The notes below the pieces were generated by a model. The model saw only the letters and a list, made by a program, of their open reading frames with translations. It was not told the origin of the DNA and ran no database searches. Made by a program: the position numbers and the translations under genes. A stretch of DNA of 64,000 nt from Mucidula mucida (taxonomy: Eukaryota; Basidiomycota; Agaricomycetes; Agaricales; Physalacriaceae). Of this stretch, positions 53,727-64,000 are shown piece after piece. The DNA lies in assembly GCA_015501055.1 (NCBI GenBank), contig JADNYV010000007.1, positions 496,001-560,000 on the forward strand, written 5' to 3'. Positions within the stretch are counted from its first letter, which is position 1, and each line of letters starts with the position of its first letter.

Positions 53727-55685
53727 ATGGCACCCATACACATCGACGAAGCTACAGGCTCAGATACCACTGGCAAGGGCACCCCGAGCAGCCTTATCAG
53801 ACACTCGGATTTGCGCTATTCACCCATGGCAGCGCCGATGGGTTCTTGATACGGAAAGATGCCAACACTGAATACGACAAACCCACCCAGTCGTCGCTGA
53901 AGAAGGCTCAGAAGACGGCAGATGGCCTCGAAAAGAAGCGCAAAAAGGCAGAGGAGCTCGCTCAGCGTGAAGCCAAGGAACAGGGCGAGGAAAAGGAGAA
54001 ACGGAAAAGTCATTAGAGGAAAGCAAAAGCATTGTCCTCACCGAGGATCCATCTCTGCCTGCTGCTCAGAAGGTACTATGTTGGCCATCTATCCTTTCTC
54101 CATCTAAACTTGTGCAGTCCAAGATCGGCCAGCTTCAATTTCTACGATCCAGACGAATCCGCGTATCTGGCTGGGTCCATCGATTACGCTCCCAGAAGGG
54201 CATTATTTTCCTTGTTTTACGCGATGGAACTGGATATTTGCAGACCGTTCTCTCTGGTCTCGTGGTATGTTGCATCTACAACGGCCTATCGTGGCTCAAG
54301 GATAGCTTTAGAGTCAAACATACGAGGCCCTCACGCTTACCCTCGAATCATCAGTCGAACTTGTTGGCACACTACAAGAGGTCCCCGAAGGAAAGACAGC
54401 TCCTGGTGGCCACGAGCTTATCGTCGACTACTGGAGAGTTATCGGAGCTGCCCCTGGCGCAGATGATGCCTTCACCAACCGTTTGAACGAAGTACATCTT
54501 TCTCTCATTTCATCCGATGTTTCGGCTGACTTTCTCCACAGAAATCGGATCCATCCATCCAGGCAGACCTTCGACACCTGGTTCTCAGAGGAGAGACAGC
54601 CTCCAGCGTCCTTCGCCTTCGCGCGATGCTTCTGCAGGCGTTCCGTGCCACATATGTGAACCACACTTGCCTTGAGGTCACACCCCCTTGTCTTGTGCAG
54701 ACGCAGGTCGAGGGCGGATCAACCTTGTTCGCATTGAACTACTACGGCCAGCCCGCATACCTCACCCAAAGCTCCCAACTCTACCTCGAAACTTGTTTAC
54801 CGAGTCTCGGAGACGTGTTCTGTGTGCAAGAAAGTTTCCGTGCCGAGAACAGTCACACACGTCGCCATCTGAGCGAGTACACACATCTGGAAGCTGAGCT
54901 GGGTTTCATCAACTTTGACGACCTCATGGCACACATTGAGGCCGTCATCTGCGAGACGGTCGATAAGCTCTTGGCTGACCCGATCGCGGCTGGCTTGATC
55001 CAGCAATTGAACCCAGGCTTCAAGGCCCCCGCACGCCCATTCCTTCGCATGTCATATGCGGACGCAATAGGCTGGCTTGTAGAGCACAAAATCCAACACG
55101 CCGCCGAAGATGCTGATGGTAACGTTATCCTGGACGAGGCTGGCAAGCCTAAGATGGTGGACCACGTCGTGGGCGATGATATCGCCGAAGCGGCCGAGCG
55201 ACAGATGACGGACATTATTGGAACACCTGTCTTCTTGCATTCGTTCCCGGCAGAGCTGAAGGCGTTCTATATGAAGAAGATTCCAAGCGAAGAGGGAACA
55301 AAGGTGTTTACGGAAAGTTGCGACTTGTTGATGCCTAACGTTGGGGAGATTGTTGGTGGATCGATGAGGATTTCGGATATGGAGGAACTCTTGGCGGCGT
55401 ACAAGAGGGAGGGCATTGATGCTGCTCCCTACTACTGGTTCACGGACCAGCGCAAGTATGGGACCTGCGAACACGGTGGATATGGGCTTGGTGTTGAGGT
55501 ACATTTGAGTGTTTTTTCTTGTTGGATCCAGGCTAATGCGTAGCTAGCGTTTCCTTGCTTGGTTGGCGAACAGATTTACTGTTCGTGAATGCTCTCTATA
55601 CCCCAGGTACGGTTGATTTTCCTGTTTTCCGGGACCCTTTCTAATTTTTTTTTTTTAAAGATGGCCAGGCCGCGCGACCCCGTAG
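53727..55685 (+). CDS. DED81: Asparaginyl-tRNA synthetase, cytoplasmic (class IIb)
   Basis: Six exons (53727-54072, 54118-54264, 54312-54491, 54542-55498, 55548-55606, 55661-55685) give about 571 residues. An N-terminal fungal extension with a lysine-rich helix ([20 protein letters not shown]) leads to the OB-fold anticodon domain ([27 protein letters not shown]). The class II catalytic core shows motif 1 ([15 protein letters not shown]), motif 2 ([21 protein letters not shown]) and motif 3 (GYGLGVERFLAWL), and ends [12 protein letters not shown] as AsnRS does. It charges tRNA-Asn for cytosolic translation. Exon 1 needs one added base at the C run near 53783-53786 and one near 54001-54006 to stay in frame; both corrections restore normal AsnRS N-terminal sequence. 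All later exons are in phase. The gene should be essential, so real inactivation is unlikely. Confidence 0.94.
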
Positions 55686-55848
55686 AGTGTAATCGTATCG
55701 TATTCTTTATATAGACTATGTTGTAGGAGTTGCAAGAGATTGTCATTGTTCAGTATGGCACGTCAATACGTAAGATGAAGCAGCCTTGGCTTGATAAACA
55801 TCACTTCGAGTTCAACGTGAGATCGATGTAGACGTCTGCATTAACAGG

Positions 55849-56923
55849 TACCGTTGCCGAGACGTTCATGGTCTGTTTTCGGCGACATTACCTGGGCCTG
55901 CCGTCCGGAGACCCACCCAGGTCAGCGACTGTCCCGCCAACCCCAGTGCCAACCCAACGCCAACCTCAGTATAATTGGGCGCCAGTCCAATGAACGCAGG
56001 GCGCGCCGAGGTGTTTCAAACGTGTTGAGATCTCCTACCACTGGGTGACCTTGATGCTCAACCTATTCCAGTCAGTGCCCACGGCGCGTCCTGTCCTCTC
56101 ATGAGTGGCGTTTTCTAATTTCCACGCTCTCTCCATTCCACATCCTCAACGCGTATCGGCATCGTACTATTTTGTGGCTATGTGTTCTTAACCTTTTTCA
56201 AGCACTTCACATATATGTACTATAGCTTAACCTCCTTATTGTTTGACTGAGAGTTTCTCTGATTGTTGAGTTTATGCAAGGATGACTGTTAAGTGAGTGC
56301 ATATAATCCTCTTACTAAACATACTGGCAGCACTCACACATCTCCACCTTACTGAGGTTAGAAATAACATGTTGTGTCAAGGACTTGAGGCTAATCCTCT
56401 TCAAGTGGCTTTAATCATGTGAGTGTTTCTCTCTTTGCATTCACAATATCGCATCTTTGGCGCTCATCCTACCTGTCTTTGGCGCTTTCTCATTCCGCGG
56501 ACACGACACGGATCTTCCTGGAGTGTCCTCGGCGTGTTTGCTATGCATACTCAGCATACTCCGTTGCTGTATGTTCTTCCAGTGCTGCCCCGAACTTGAG
56601 ACAACTCACAAGCACGTTGTCAAGACCCGCCCATTGTAGTACTTACTTCGTCTCACCTTGTCTCTCTAGAAGATGCTCTCCTTTCCTTTGTTCAATTTCT
56701 TCATCCACCCTTGCGAAACAAGTCTGTCACAATGTATTGGTATGGAGGATGTATGGAGGAGAGCTTGTTTTTGTCCTGCTCTGAATGCAAGACAATCATT
56801 TCTTGATGTTCAGTCGTGCGGGATGGCGGGGCTTGGGCGGGGGCCATGCGCATTACCTAGGGTCCGGACGGCAGGCCCAGGTAGTGTCGCCGAAAACAGA
56901 CCATGAACGTCTCGGCAACGGTA
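55849..56923. mobile_element. Non-autonomous DNA transposon (MITE-like) with 61-bp terminal inverted repeats
   Basis: The termini 55849-55909 and 56863-56923 are reverse complements over 61 bp with one mismatch, beginning TACCGTTGCCGAGACG. Both ends are flanked directly by AACAGG (55843-55848 and 56924-56929), a 6-bp candidate target-site duplication. The 1075-bp element has no long open frame with transposase features (the longest inside, 56419-56784, is low complexity in character), so it would need a transposase from elsewhere. The near-identical termini suggest recent insertion. The superfamily is undetermined; a 6-bp duplication fits few classes. The right terminus overlaps the first exon of the DUF4246 gene. 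Confidence 0.85.
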
Positions 56924-59046
56924 AACAGGAGCGTGTCTCCTATACAACAGGCCTATCTCAGACCATGGCACGCACAAGCCGAATCAAAAAACAGTCCAGT
57001 GTGTTCTTATAGTAGTGCCTTCATTGGTAACATAACTGACTAACTGATCAGCGCAGGACGCCTGTGAAGAGGCGCACAAGCTCGCAGCAGAGTTCATTTT
57101 CAATGGCGGCTACCCCCACCCCTTCGCCGATTGTTCTTATCATGACGATGGCACAGGCTGGGGCGACGTCGCACGTACCATCGTGGAGCTCCGTATGTGC
57201 CAGCTGTCGGCCATCCTGCGCGACAAGCCCGAATGGTACAATAAGATCAATGACCCTGTTATTCGCGCCAAATGGCGGGAAGAAGCGCTCGCTACCGAGC
57301 AGGCACTGCCGCCGAATTTGGATCCCGAGTGGAAGCTCACCGAGGCGATGGTGAGGGTCCACTTCACGTGTTTAAGAGACCTATTGAAATGCTCTCAAGA
57401 TTGACTACGTTTTGGATGAGATGGAGGCCTATACGAATTTACGCGACGAAGCTACCGGCATCCAAGTCGCGTGTTACGAGCGCATTTGGCAGTCCGACAG
57501 TCTCATCCCTCAGGATTTGCGCGAAAGCCTCCTCAAGTCTGTTGCGAAACTGGAGGATGTTCCGGACGAGAAGAAAGACTGGCATCCTGGCAGCGACGGA
57601 CAGGTCCTCGACCTCGTTCATCCCTCCTTGTACCCCGTCCGTTATGGACATTCCGTTTCGCGTAACTCGGCAGGCTCGTTCGAGGTTCTCAAGCCCCCTA
57701 ACATTGAAGGCGTAGGCGCCGACTCTGAGTTCCTATCTACCTCTTTTCAATGGTTGCCCTCGGATTTTGCTATCGACGCTGGCGGCAAAGCGCATCTTCA
57801 GGGATACTACGTCAACAACATCCCTCCTTCTGATAAAGCTCTCTGCCCTGTCATAGAGGATCTTGTGGCCAAAGCAGTCCCGATGTTTGAGCGCGTTCTT
57901 TCCGACCTTCGGCGTCCTGCTACGAAGCTGCGGATGCGTGTGGAGAACGGTGAAGCTGTCTACTATGACCGAGTCGGAAAGGTGGGATGCGTGTTCGTGG
58001 ATGAGAAGGGGAATTCAATGGGTCCCCCATATCCTCCCCGTGACATGAATACCGATAATTGGGGCACTGAAGAGTATGAGGAGTTTTCTAAGACGTACCC
58101 GAAGCGACTCCCCGAGGTGGACGAGTACGATGGTGCGCTCGACAGGATTCAGAAGACGGTTTCTTTGGCAGGCTCCACTATTCAGGTTATCGTTAAGCTG
58201 GCCGATATCGTTCTCACTCCCGAAAAGCCTCACTACAAGGGTGGTTCTTGGCATGTAGAAGGTAAGCTAGTCGATGTATTCCCCGTCACATTTATGACTC
58301 ATGGTACACTAGGAATGCTGAATGAAGGAATCGTTTCGACATTCATCTATGTTCGTCATTTCATGCCAAGCTAGTACGTGGTATTGAACGACTTCTTGCA
58401 GTACTATGACGAGGAGAACATCACCGAGTCCCGTCTCGATTTCCGGACATCTGTTTTGGAACCTGCATATCATGGACAAGACGACACGGTGTGTCAACAC
58501 ATTTTGTACGATTTGGATAGGTAAGCGTTGCCTCGCCGCGAAAAGTGTATCTGACTGAACATCGCACAGGGATTCACCTCTCGTGCAAGAGGTCGGCAGC
58601 CTCAAAACGTGCCAGGGGCGCTGCGTTGCTTTCCCGAATATCTACCAACACCAAGTGCAGCCATTTGGTCTCGCGGATCCAGCCAAGCCCGGCCATCGTA
58701 AGATTGTCGCGTTCTTCCTCATCAATCCCGACAGACCCGTTCCGTCGACGACCACTGTTCCCCCGCAGCAGGCTGAGTGGGTGAATGATATCGTGTTTGA
58801 TGAGCAGGGTATGGGTAAGAAGTTGCCGCTTGAGTTGGTGGATATCATTGCTGGGATGGCGCGGGAGGGCACTATGTCGCGAGAGGAGGCGGAAACTGTG
58901 AGAGCGGAACTGATGAAGGAGCGGTCATTGATGAATGAGGACCATACGACCAAGAAGTACAGTATTGAGTTCAACTTGTGGTAAGTCTTGTTGTGTTTTG
59001 CTGAGTCTGCTGTGTACTGACTATTCTTCTTTATAGCGAACATTGA
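56903..59046 (+). CDS. DUF4246 family protein
   Basis: Seven exons (56903-56998, 57057-57350, 57400-58261, 58313-58350, 58402-58520, 58570-58980, 59037-59046) give 609 residues. Family-typical blocks include FNGGYPHPFADC, ILRDKPEWYNKINDP, ALDRIQKTVSLAGSTIQVIVKLA, GSWHVEG, YYDEENITESRLDFR, GRCVAFPNIYQHQVQPF and GHRKIVAFFLINPDRPVPST. DUF4246 is a widespread fungal family without an established biochemical role. The late part, with its conserved His/Asp-rich segments, has the look of a double-stranded beta-helix enzyme, but that is inference. The predicted start ATG (56903-56905) lies inside the right terminal repeat of the adjacent element, so the first seven codons come from the transposon end; the original N-terminus may have been displaced. 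All internal junctions are in phase. Confidence 0.87.
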
Positions 59047-59209
59047 ACGCTGGATTCAAGGCTTTGCGTATATGTCTGTAGGAAATCAGTGTAGATAGGG
59101 ACACTTAACGTTGTCTAACGGTGTGGATTGTACGACGACTTGAAAACATTCAGATGTATAGACGTCTCGATCGTGGGAAGAAATTGATTGCTTCGGCTTG
59201 ACCACCAAC

Positions 59210-62200
59210 ATGCCATCGGTCGCGGAACGAAAACCCTCGGTGGACAGTCTGACGGGGTTGTTCCCGCTGACGCTCCCCGTGCCGTCGCCAACGACGAACA
59301 CGGAGTTGCTGACGATCAAGGACCTGCACCGGGAGGAAGACCTGCTCCGGAATCCCCATTCTTTTCGCGCCTGGTGGTCAGCTCTTCACAGTTCCAGAGA
59401 GGCCTACACGTCTCAAATTAAAACAGAACCCCCTTCAGAGCTGCCTGAAGAGGTGGCGGCGCTCATCGGCCCGCTCTCCACGCCTCTCCGCCGCATATCG
59501 CTGCAACGCTTGACATATCTCTACGAATCTGCACTTGTGCACTTTCCTGGCTCGTTCAAGTTATGGAAGTCGTATCTCGCTATGCGCATGTCGTACGTGC
59601 TTGGCACGCCCGTGGTCAAAAAGCGTGCTGGCGGGAAGAAGAAATTGCCTGAGATGAAGGACGCGTTGGAGGAGGAAAAAGAGGATTTGGATGAATGGAA
59701 AGGTGGTCTGGACGGTATTGTAGGCTGGGAAGAGTGGCGGTCGCTCGTTGCAACGTTCGAACGAGCGCTGATGTATCTCCCAAAGGTATGTACATTTCTC
59801 TCTGTGTTGACGCTTTTCTGACGACTACTAGCTTCCTCGACTATGGCTCATGTATATCTCCATATTCTTCCACCCGTCGTGTCCACCGCGGATATCATAT
59901 ACTCATGCCCGTCACACCTTCGACCGTGCCCTGCGTACACTTCCTCCTTCCTTGCATCACAAGATATGGGTGCGCTACCTTCTATGGTCGGAAACCAGGG
60001 GTGGTCCGACCATGGTCGCTGTTTACCGCCGCTACCTCGTTGTCGATCCCAGTGTGACCGAATACTTTACAAGGCTACTTCTGGATGATAAAGTCAGCGC
60101 CCCACGTCCGTTGGAAGCCGCCAAGTTACTGCTCTCTTTGGCCAGGAAAGCAGCTCGGGGAGAGTATACGAGTCCGGAAGGCAAGAGTCCTTACCAACTA
60201 CTCGGTGACTGGCTGGATGTGGTTGAGGCGTACCCTGAAGAAGTTGGTCTCGATGTCGAGCAAGTCGTTGAGGCGAATGATAAGATGGACACGGAAGGGG
60301 AGAAAACTTCGGACGAAGAGGATGAAAACCCTCAAAGCCCGCGGAAGCTCAACATTGACCAAATCATCCAAAATGATGGATTGGCCACGTACAAGGACCA
60401 AGCTGGGAGGCTTTGGACAGGTCTTGCGACATATTGGACAAAACGGGGAGAATTCGACAGAGCAAAGGATACCTTTGAACGCGGCATATCGACAGTTCTG
60501 ACTATCCGAGACTTTACCCAGATATTCGATGCGTACGCCGAGTTCTGCGAGTCGCTAATCAGCGCTATGATGGAGGGTCTCGCCGATGAAGAGGACGAAG
60601 AAGAAGCTGCGGAAATGGAAGCTGAATTGGATAAGAGGATGAAGGAGTTCGAGGAGCTCATGGATCGACGACCTTTCTTGGTCAACGAAGTACTCATCCG
60701 GCGTAATCCTCACGATGTTCAGGAGTGGGAAAAGCGTGTGGCATTATGGGGAGAGGACGACGAGAAAGTATAAAATAACCATTCATTGCGGGAGTCAAAG
60801 CTAATAATGTTACAGGTTGCTGAAACATACACCAAAGCTTTGGAGACTGTCAACCCGCGCAAAGCTACAGCTAATCTCCATCGGTTATATGTCAACTTCG
60901 CAAAGTATTATGAGGAGGGCGGTGCTAGCGGTACGGCCGAGCCTGACCTTGATAGTGCGCGGAAGATCCTCGAAAAGGCAACCAAAGTCAATTTCAAAGC
61001 TGTTGAGGATCTTGCGGAGATATGGTGTGAATGGGCTGAGTTGGAGATTCGGCAAGAGTACGTGATTTGCCCATGACTTTACTTAATGCTTACTGTCTTA
61101 TAGAAACTATGACGAATCAATACGAGTCATGCAGCGTGCTGCTGCCATTCCCAAAAACACGCGTATCAACTACCATGATCATGTAAGAGTTTCGCGTTCT
61201 TGGCACGGGCACGGGCAAGCGGACTGAATGACGTTTCAGACACTCTCCGCCCAAGCACGTTTGTTCAAATCTCTCAAGCTTTGGTCGTTTTACGTTGACC
61301 TGGAGGAATCTATCGGATCTGTCGAAACTGCCAAGGCCGTTTACGATAAGATCCTCGAGCTCAGAATCGCCAACGCTCAGATCATTGTCAACTATGCCGC
61401 GTTTCTAGAGGAAAATGATTACTTTGAGGAGAGCTTCAAGGTAGTGGGATCTACATCTCCGTATCGAGACCCGCGTTAACGTTGTTTTCAGGTGTATGAG
61501 CGTGGCGTCGAGTTGTTCACATTCCCGATATCGTTTGAGATATGGAACATATATCTGTCAAAATTCATAAAACGCTTTGTATGTGGTTTCTACGGCCTCT
61601 TTCGCTTGTCTAACATTCAAAATTTGCAGGGCGGTTCAAAACTCGAGCGTGCTCGTGACTTGTTCGAGCAGGCACTGGAAAAATGTCCTGCAAAATCATG
61701 CAAGCCGCTCTTTCTGATGTATGCTCAAATGGAAGAAGACCACGGACTCGCGAAACGAGCGATGAGTATTTTCGATCGAGCGACACAGGTTGTTCAGGAT
61801 GAAGATAAGTTTGAGGTATGGAACCTGTAAGATGTACCCGTCATTATATACTAACAGTGCCTAGATGTTCAGCATATACATCGCCAAAGCTACCGCCAAT
61901 TACGGATTACCGGCTACACGTCCCATTTACGAACGTGCCCTAGAAGGTCGGTCACTGACCGCAGATAATGTATCGCCGTCTCTAACGCAGTTACTGAATA
62001 GTATTACCGAATGCCCAAGCCGCAGAAATGTGTCTTCGCTTTGCTGCGTTGGAACGCAAGCTCGGCGAGATTGACAGAGCGCGTGCAATCTATGCACATG
62101 CCTCACAATTCTGCGATCCACGCGTCAATCCTAAATTCTGGTCGGAATGGAATAGCTTTGAGATTGATACGGGTTCGGAGGACACGTTCAGGGAGATGTT

Positions 62201-62498
62201 GCGTATCAAACGCAGCGTCCAGGCTCAGTTCAATACCGAAGCGAGTTATCTTGCTGCTCAGACTATGGCTGCACGCCAGGGTACGAGGAAGGCCGAAGAG
62301 GACGCTGAGGCCGAGGCTGGGGATGCTATGGCTATGGCAGACAAACAAGCAGGAGGAGCGAAGGGCCCTGCATTCGTGGCTGCCAAACAAACGGCTCTAC
62401 CTCGATTGGAAGAGGAGAATGGGGAAGCACAAGTTGGGGAGGCTGCGCCTGTTGTGAATACTGACGAGATTCATATATCTGACGAAGAGGATATGTAG
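59210..62498 (+). CDS. SYF1: Pre-mRNA-splicing factor Syf1 (HAT-repeat protein of the NineTeen complex)
   Basis: Nine exons (59210-59785, 59832-60767, 60816-61057, 61104-61182, 61240-61440, 61492-61578, 61630-61815, 61865-61946, 62002-62498) give 961 residues. The protein is a chain of HAT/TPR-like helix pairs ([108 protein letters not shown]) with an acidic insert near residues 400-470 and an acidic Ser-containing tail ending ISDEEDM. Syf1 is a scaffold of the Prp19-associated complex and stays in the catalytic spliceosome. Length and repeat order match fungal Syf1. Every junction is in phase. It converges on the small gene at 62627-63187. Confidence 0.95.
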
Positions 62499-62626
62499 GA
62501 CTGTAGCTGATTCCTGTTGCAATATTATTCTTTGGCGCTTCCTCCTGAAGGGATGTTGGTTACAGCACGGCAGGGCTCCAAATACAGGGGATGCAAACAG
62601 CAAGCACTTTGACAATGCTTGTATAA

Positions 62627-63187
62627 TTAATCCTCCCACCATTCTATAAGCAACAATAAGGCCAGACCAGTAGGAGCAAGAGAGACACTCACTATCGATC
62701 TCATCAAAATTTATCCATTCTGCAGGTCTCTTGATATTCATCTTCAACTCCAACTCCTTGAGCTTCTCTGCAGGAATTCCACCACGACCACCCACGCTCC
62801 AAATAGGGCCACCAGTGCGATGAAATGCAAAGGAAAAAATATCCAGTTCTTGACCGGCGGGGATACCAGGCATGGAAAGGAAGTCACCGATGCGGAGTTG
62901 CTCGATGCAGTCAGAGATTTCGAGCACAGCATAATAACGGTTCGGAAACCCCGCCTCCAAAGCGAACTTGTCGTCTACACGGTACCCGTACACGACGAAA
63001 CCGCAATTGGAGAGCTCTGCAGGAATGGGTGGCGGCTCCACGAGCTTGAGGTCCGGGCTATGCAATAGTCAAAAATGTGGCGTAACTGATTAAAATATAT
63101 CTACTCGGGTGATGGCCATCGAATCGGGACGTATGAGCTCGTCGGAGTGGGCGGCGGTTTGGGCGTGGACTTGACGGCAGGACGCAT
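62627..63187 (-). CDS. Small hypothetical protein (154 aa)
   Basis: Three exons (63187-63105, 63057-62693, 62643-62627) splice in phase into 154 residues starting MRPAVKSTPKPPPTPTSSYV and ending INFDEIDKWWED. The middle is a compact mixed sequence (CGFVVYGYRVDDKFALEAGF, YAVLEISDCIEQLRIGDFLS) ending in a charged helix (AEKLKELELKMN). The 17-nt last exon adds the aromatic/acidic end and avoids an implausible long tail that would otherwise read through to 62397. No family was recognised. The frame is also open upstream of the chosen ATG, to about 63310, without a canonical start. Confidence 0.6.
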
Positions 63188-63319
63188 CTCGTACGGCTCT
63201 CTGAAACCAGTCAGGTAGGAAAATGAAGTATGAAAGAAATGTCGCACGGAAGTGGAGCGAACAGCATATTTGGCGCTGACAGTGAGTGTTACAGTTGAAA
63301 GGCGTTCCAACTAACGTGA

Positions 63320-63844
63320 ATTGTTGCGATCCCGTGATCTTCGGTGCCTGCCGAATGCTTGGTCCGGAGTCCTCAGTCCGGACTCCGGATCGGCAGGCCC
63401 GCAAAAACGTGTTCGATACCCTGTGTACTCAACAAGCATCGACGTTGTGTTTACCGAGGTCGACGATGTTGCAATTCTCCTTTTTCAGCCAGCACTCAAA
63501 AGAATTCGACGCGAATCCGATGCCGGGCTTATGACAGTCGGCCTTGTGCTGCCTTGTGGGTGCCTTCAAATCCTATTGCATTGCATTGAACATAGATAGG
63601 ATCGGATTCAAATCTTGTTAGACATACATTACGAAGCGTTTCCCGACCACGCCGGAAACGAGGTCTTCAATGTGTTGTCGACACTACCAACGCTCTCGTA
63701 CTTTCTCTGAAACAAATCTCGATCTCTGGGCAGAGGGTGAGGCTAAAGGACGGGCTGGACGGCACTACTGGGTGCTCAGGCTCCCTCGCTGGAAAATACT
63801 CTGGTGTGCTGACTATCGGGATGCCATCACGGTTCCGCAAGTGA
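63320..63844 (+). other. Probable coding fragments of an unassigned gene
   Basis: Two protein-like segments lie on the plus strand: about 63405-63520 (RYPVYSTSIDVVFTEVDDVAILLF) and 63677-63844 (VVDTTNALVLSLKQISISGQ ... SGVLTIGMPSRFRK, then TGA). They are in different frames and presumably joined by introns not resolved here. No family was recognised. A minus-strand frame (63858-63667) over the second segment seems less protein-like. From 63845 to 64000 nothing was seen. Confidence 0.3.
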
Positions 63845-64000
63845 GATGAATCACTCAACGTCTCCTACTGATGGAGCGGCAACGGGCGGGTGGTCCTGCT
63901 TGATCGACAGGATAGGTGTCTGATTATTCTTGGATTATTCAGTTCCCTTCGAATTCGCCGATGACGAATGGTCTCTGCCCCCTCGCACATTCCTTTTTAA

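Noticed and set aside
56419..56784. A possible transposase frame inside the inverted-repeat element
   Set aside because: The 121-codon frame is Ser/Leu/Cys-rich with no catalytic motif and is too short for any transposase.
1..64000. A biosynthetic or mating-type gene cluster
   Set aside because: No backbone enzyme (PKS, NRPS, terpene cyclase), homeodomain pair or pheromone-receptor gene was seen. The single SDR, dioxygenases and regulator are separated by housekeeping genes.
1..64000. CRISPR array, bacterial operon or phage region
   Set aside because: No spaced direct repeats were found; genes are intron-rich and eukaryotic throughout.

Overview
The window is nuclear DNA of a filamentous basidiomycete, most likely a wood- or litter-decaying Agaricomycete. 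The evidence is gene density (about 30 protein genes in 64 kb), very short introns (mostly 45-60 nt, GT-AG, often with a ctgac/ctaac branch site), a 13-exon laccase, a secreted GH55 glucanase, a leucine-rich F-box protein of the agaricomycete type, and proteins typical of fungi (Zn2Cys6 regulator, DUF4246, fused NADH-glutamate synthase). No bacterial operons, CRISPR array or viral genes were seen. Gene models below were built by hand from reading-frame continuity, splice signals and family motifs; exon limits are given where they decide the model.

Layout. 1-8000: a truncated SDR, tRNA-Pro(UGG), a small acidic protein, the cohesin acetyltransferase ECO1, a membrane-anchored M24 peptidase, a CUE-AlkB-GRF dioxygenase, a His/Glu-repeat protein and the proteasome chaperone PSMG4/Poc4. 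8249-11551: a secreted GH55 beta-1,3-glucanase. 11939-20451: CTK3-like CID protein, mitochondrial IF-2, a CHORD-CS cochaperone and a mitochondrial carrier. 21690-24072: a small SH3-like protein and the TOR-complex WD40 protein LST8. 25637-32666: glutamate synthase (GLT1, 2149 aa). 32916-38342: a non-canonical poly(A) polymerase and an M13 metallopeptidase. 39552-44841: laccase, a multi-pass membrane protein, an F-box protein. 45048-53502: a Zn2Cys6 transcription factor, two Ser/Pro-rich two-membrane-segment proteins and a prolyl-hydroxylase-like dioxygenase. 53727-63187: cytosolic asparaginyl-tRNA synthetase, a 1.08 kb inverted-repeat element, a DUF4246 gene whose start codon sits in that element, the spliceosome factor SYF1, and a small unknown protein. 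The right edge holds an unassigned coding fragment.

The genes are mostly unrelated housekeeping functions (cohesion, transcription, splicing, translation, proteasome assembly, nitrogen assimilation, TOR signalling) with three extracellular or surface enzymes (GH55, M13, laccase) suited to growth on plant or fungal wall material. Nothing looks like a co-regulated cluster.

Two things run through the window. First, splicing is unusually varied: GC-AG introns in three genes, one apparent GA-AG intron, and micro-exons of 3, 6 and 15 nt. Second, single-base frame breaks recur inside conserved proteins (GH55, IF-2, carrier, M13, dioxygenase, Asn-tRNA synthetase, one membrane protein), several at homopolymers. 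Since several of these genes should be essential, sequencing or assembly indels are the simplest explanation. The most interesting single object is the inverted-repeat element at 55849-56923 and its junction with the DUF4246 gene.
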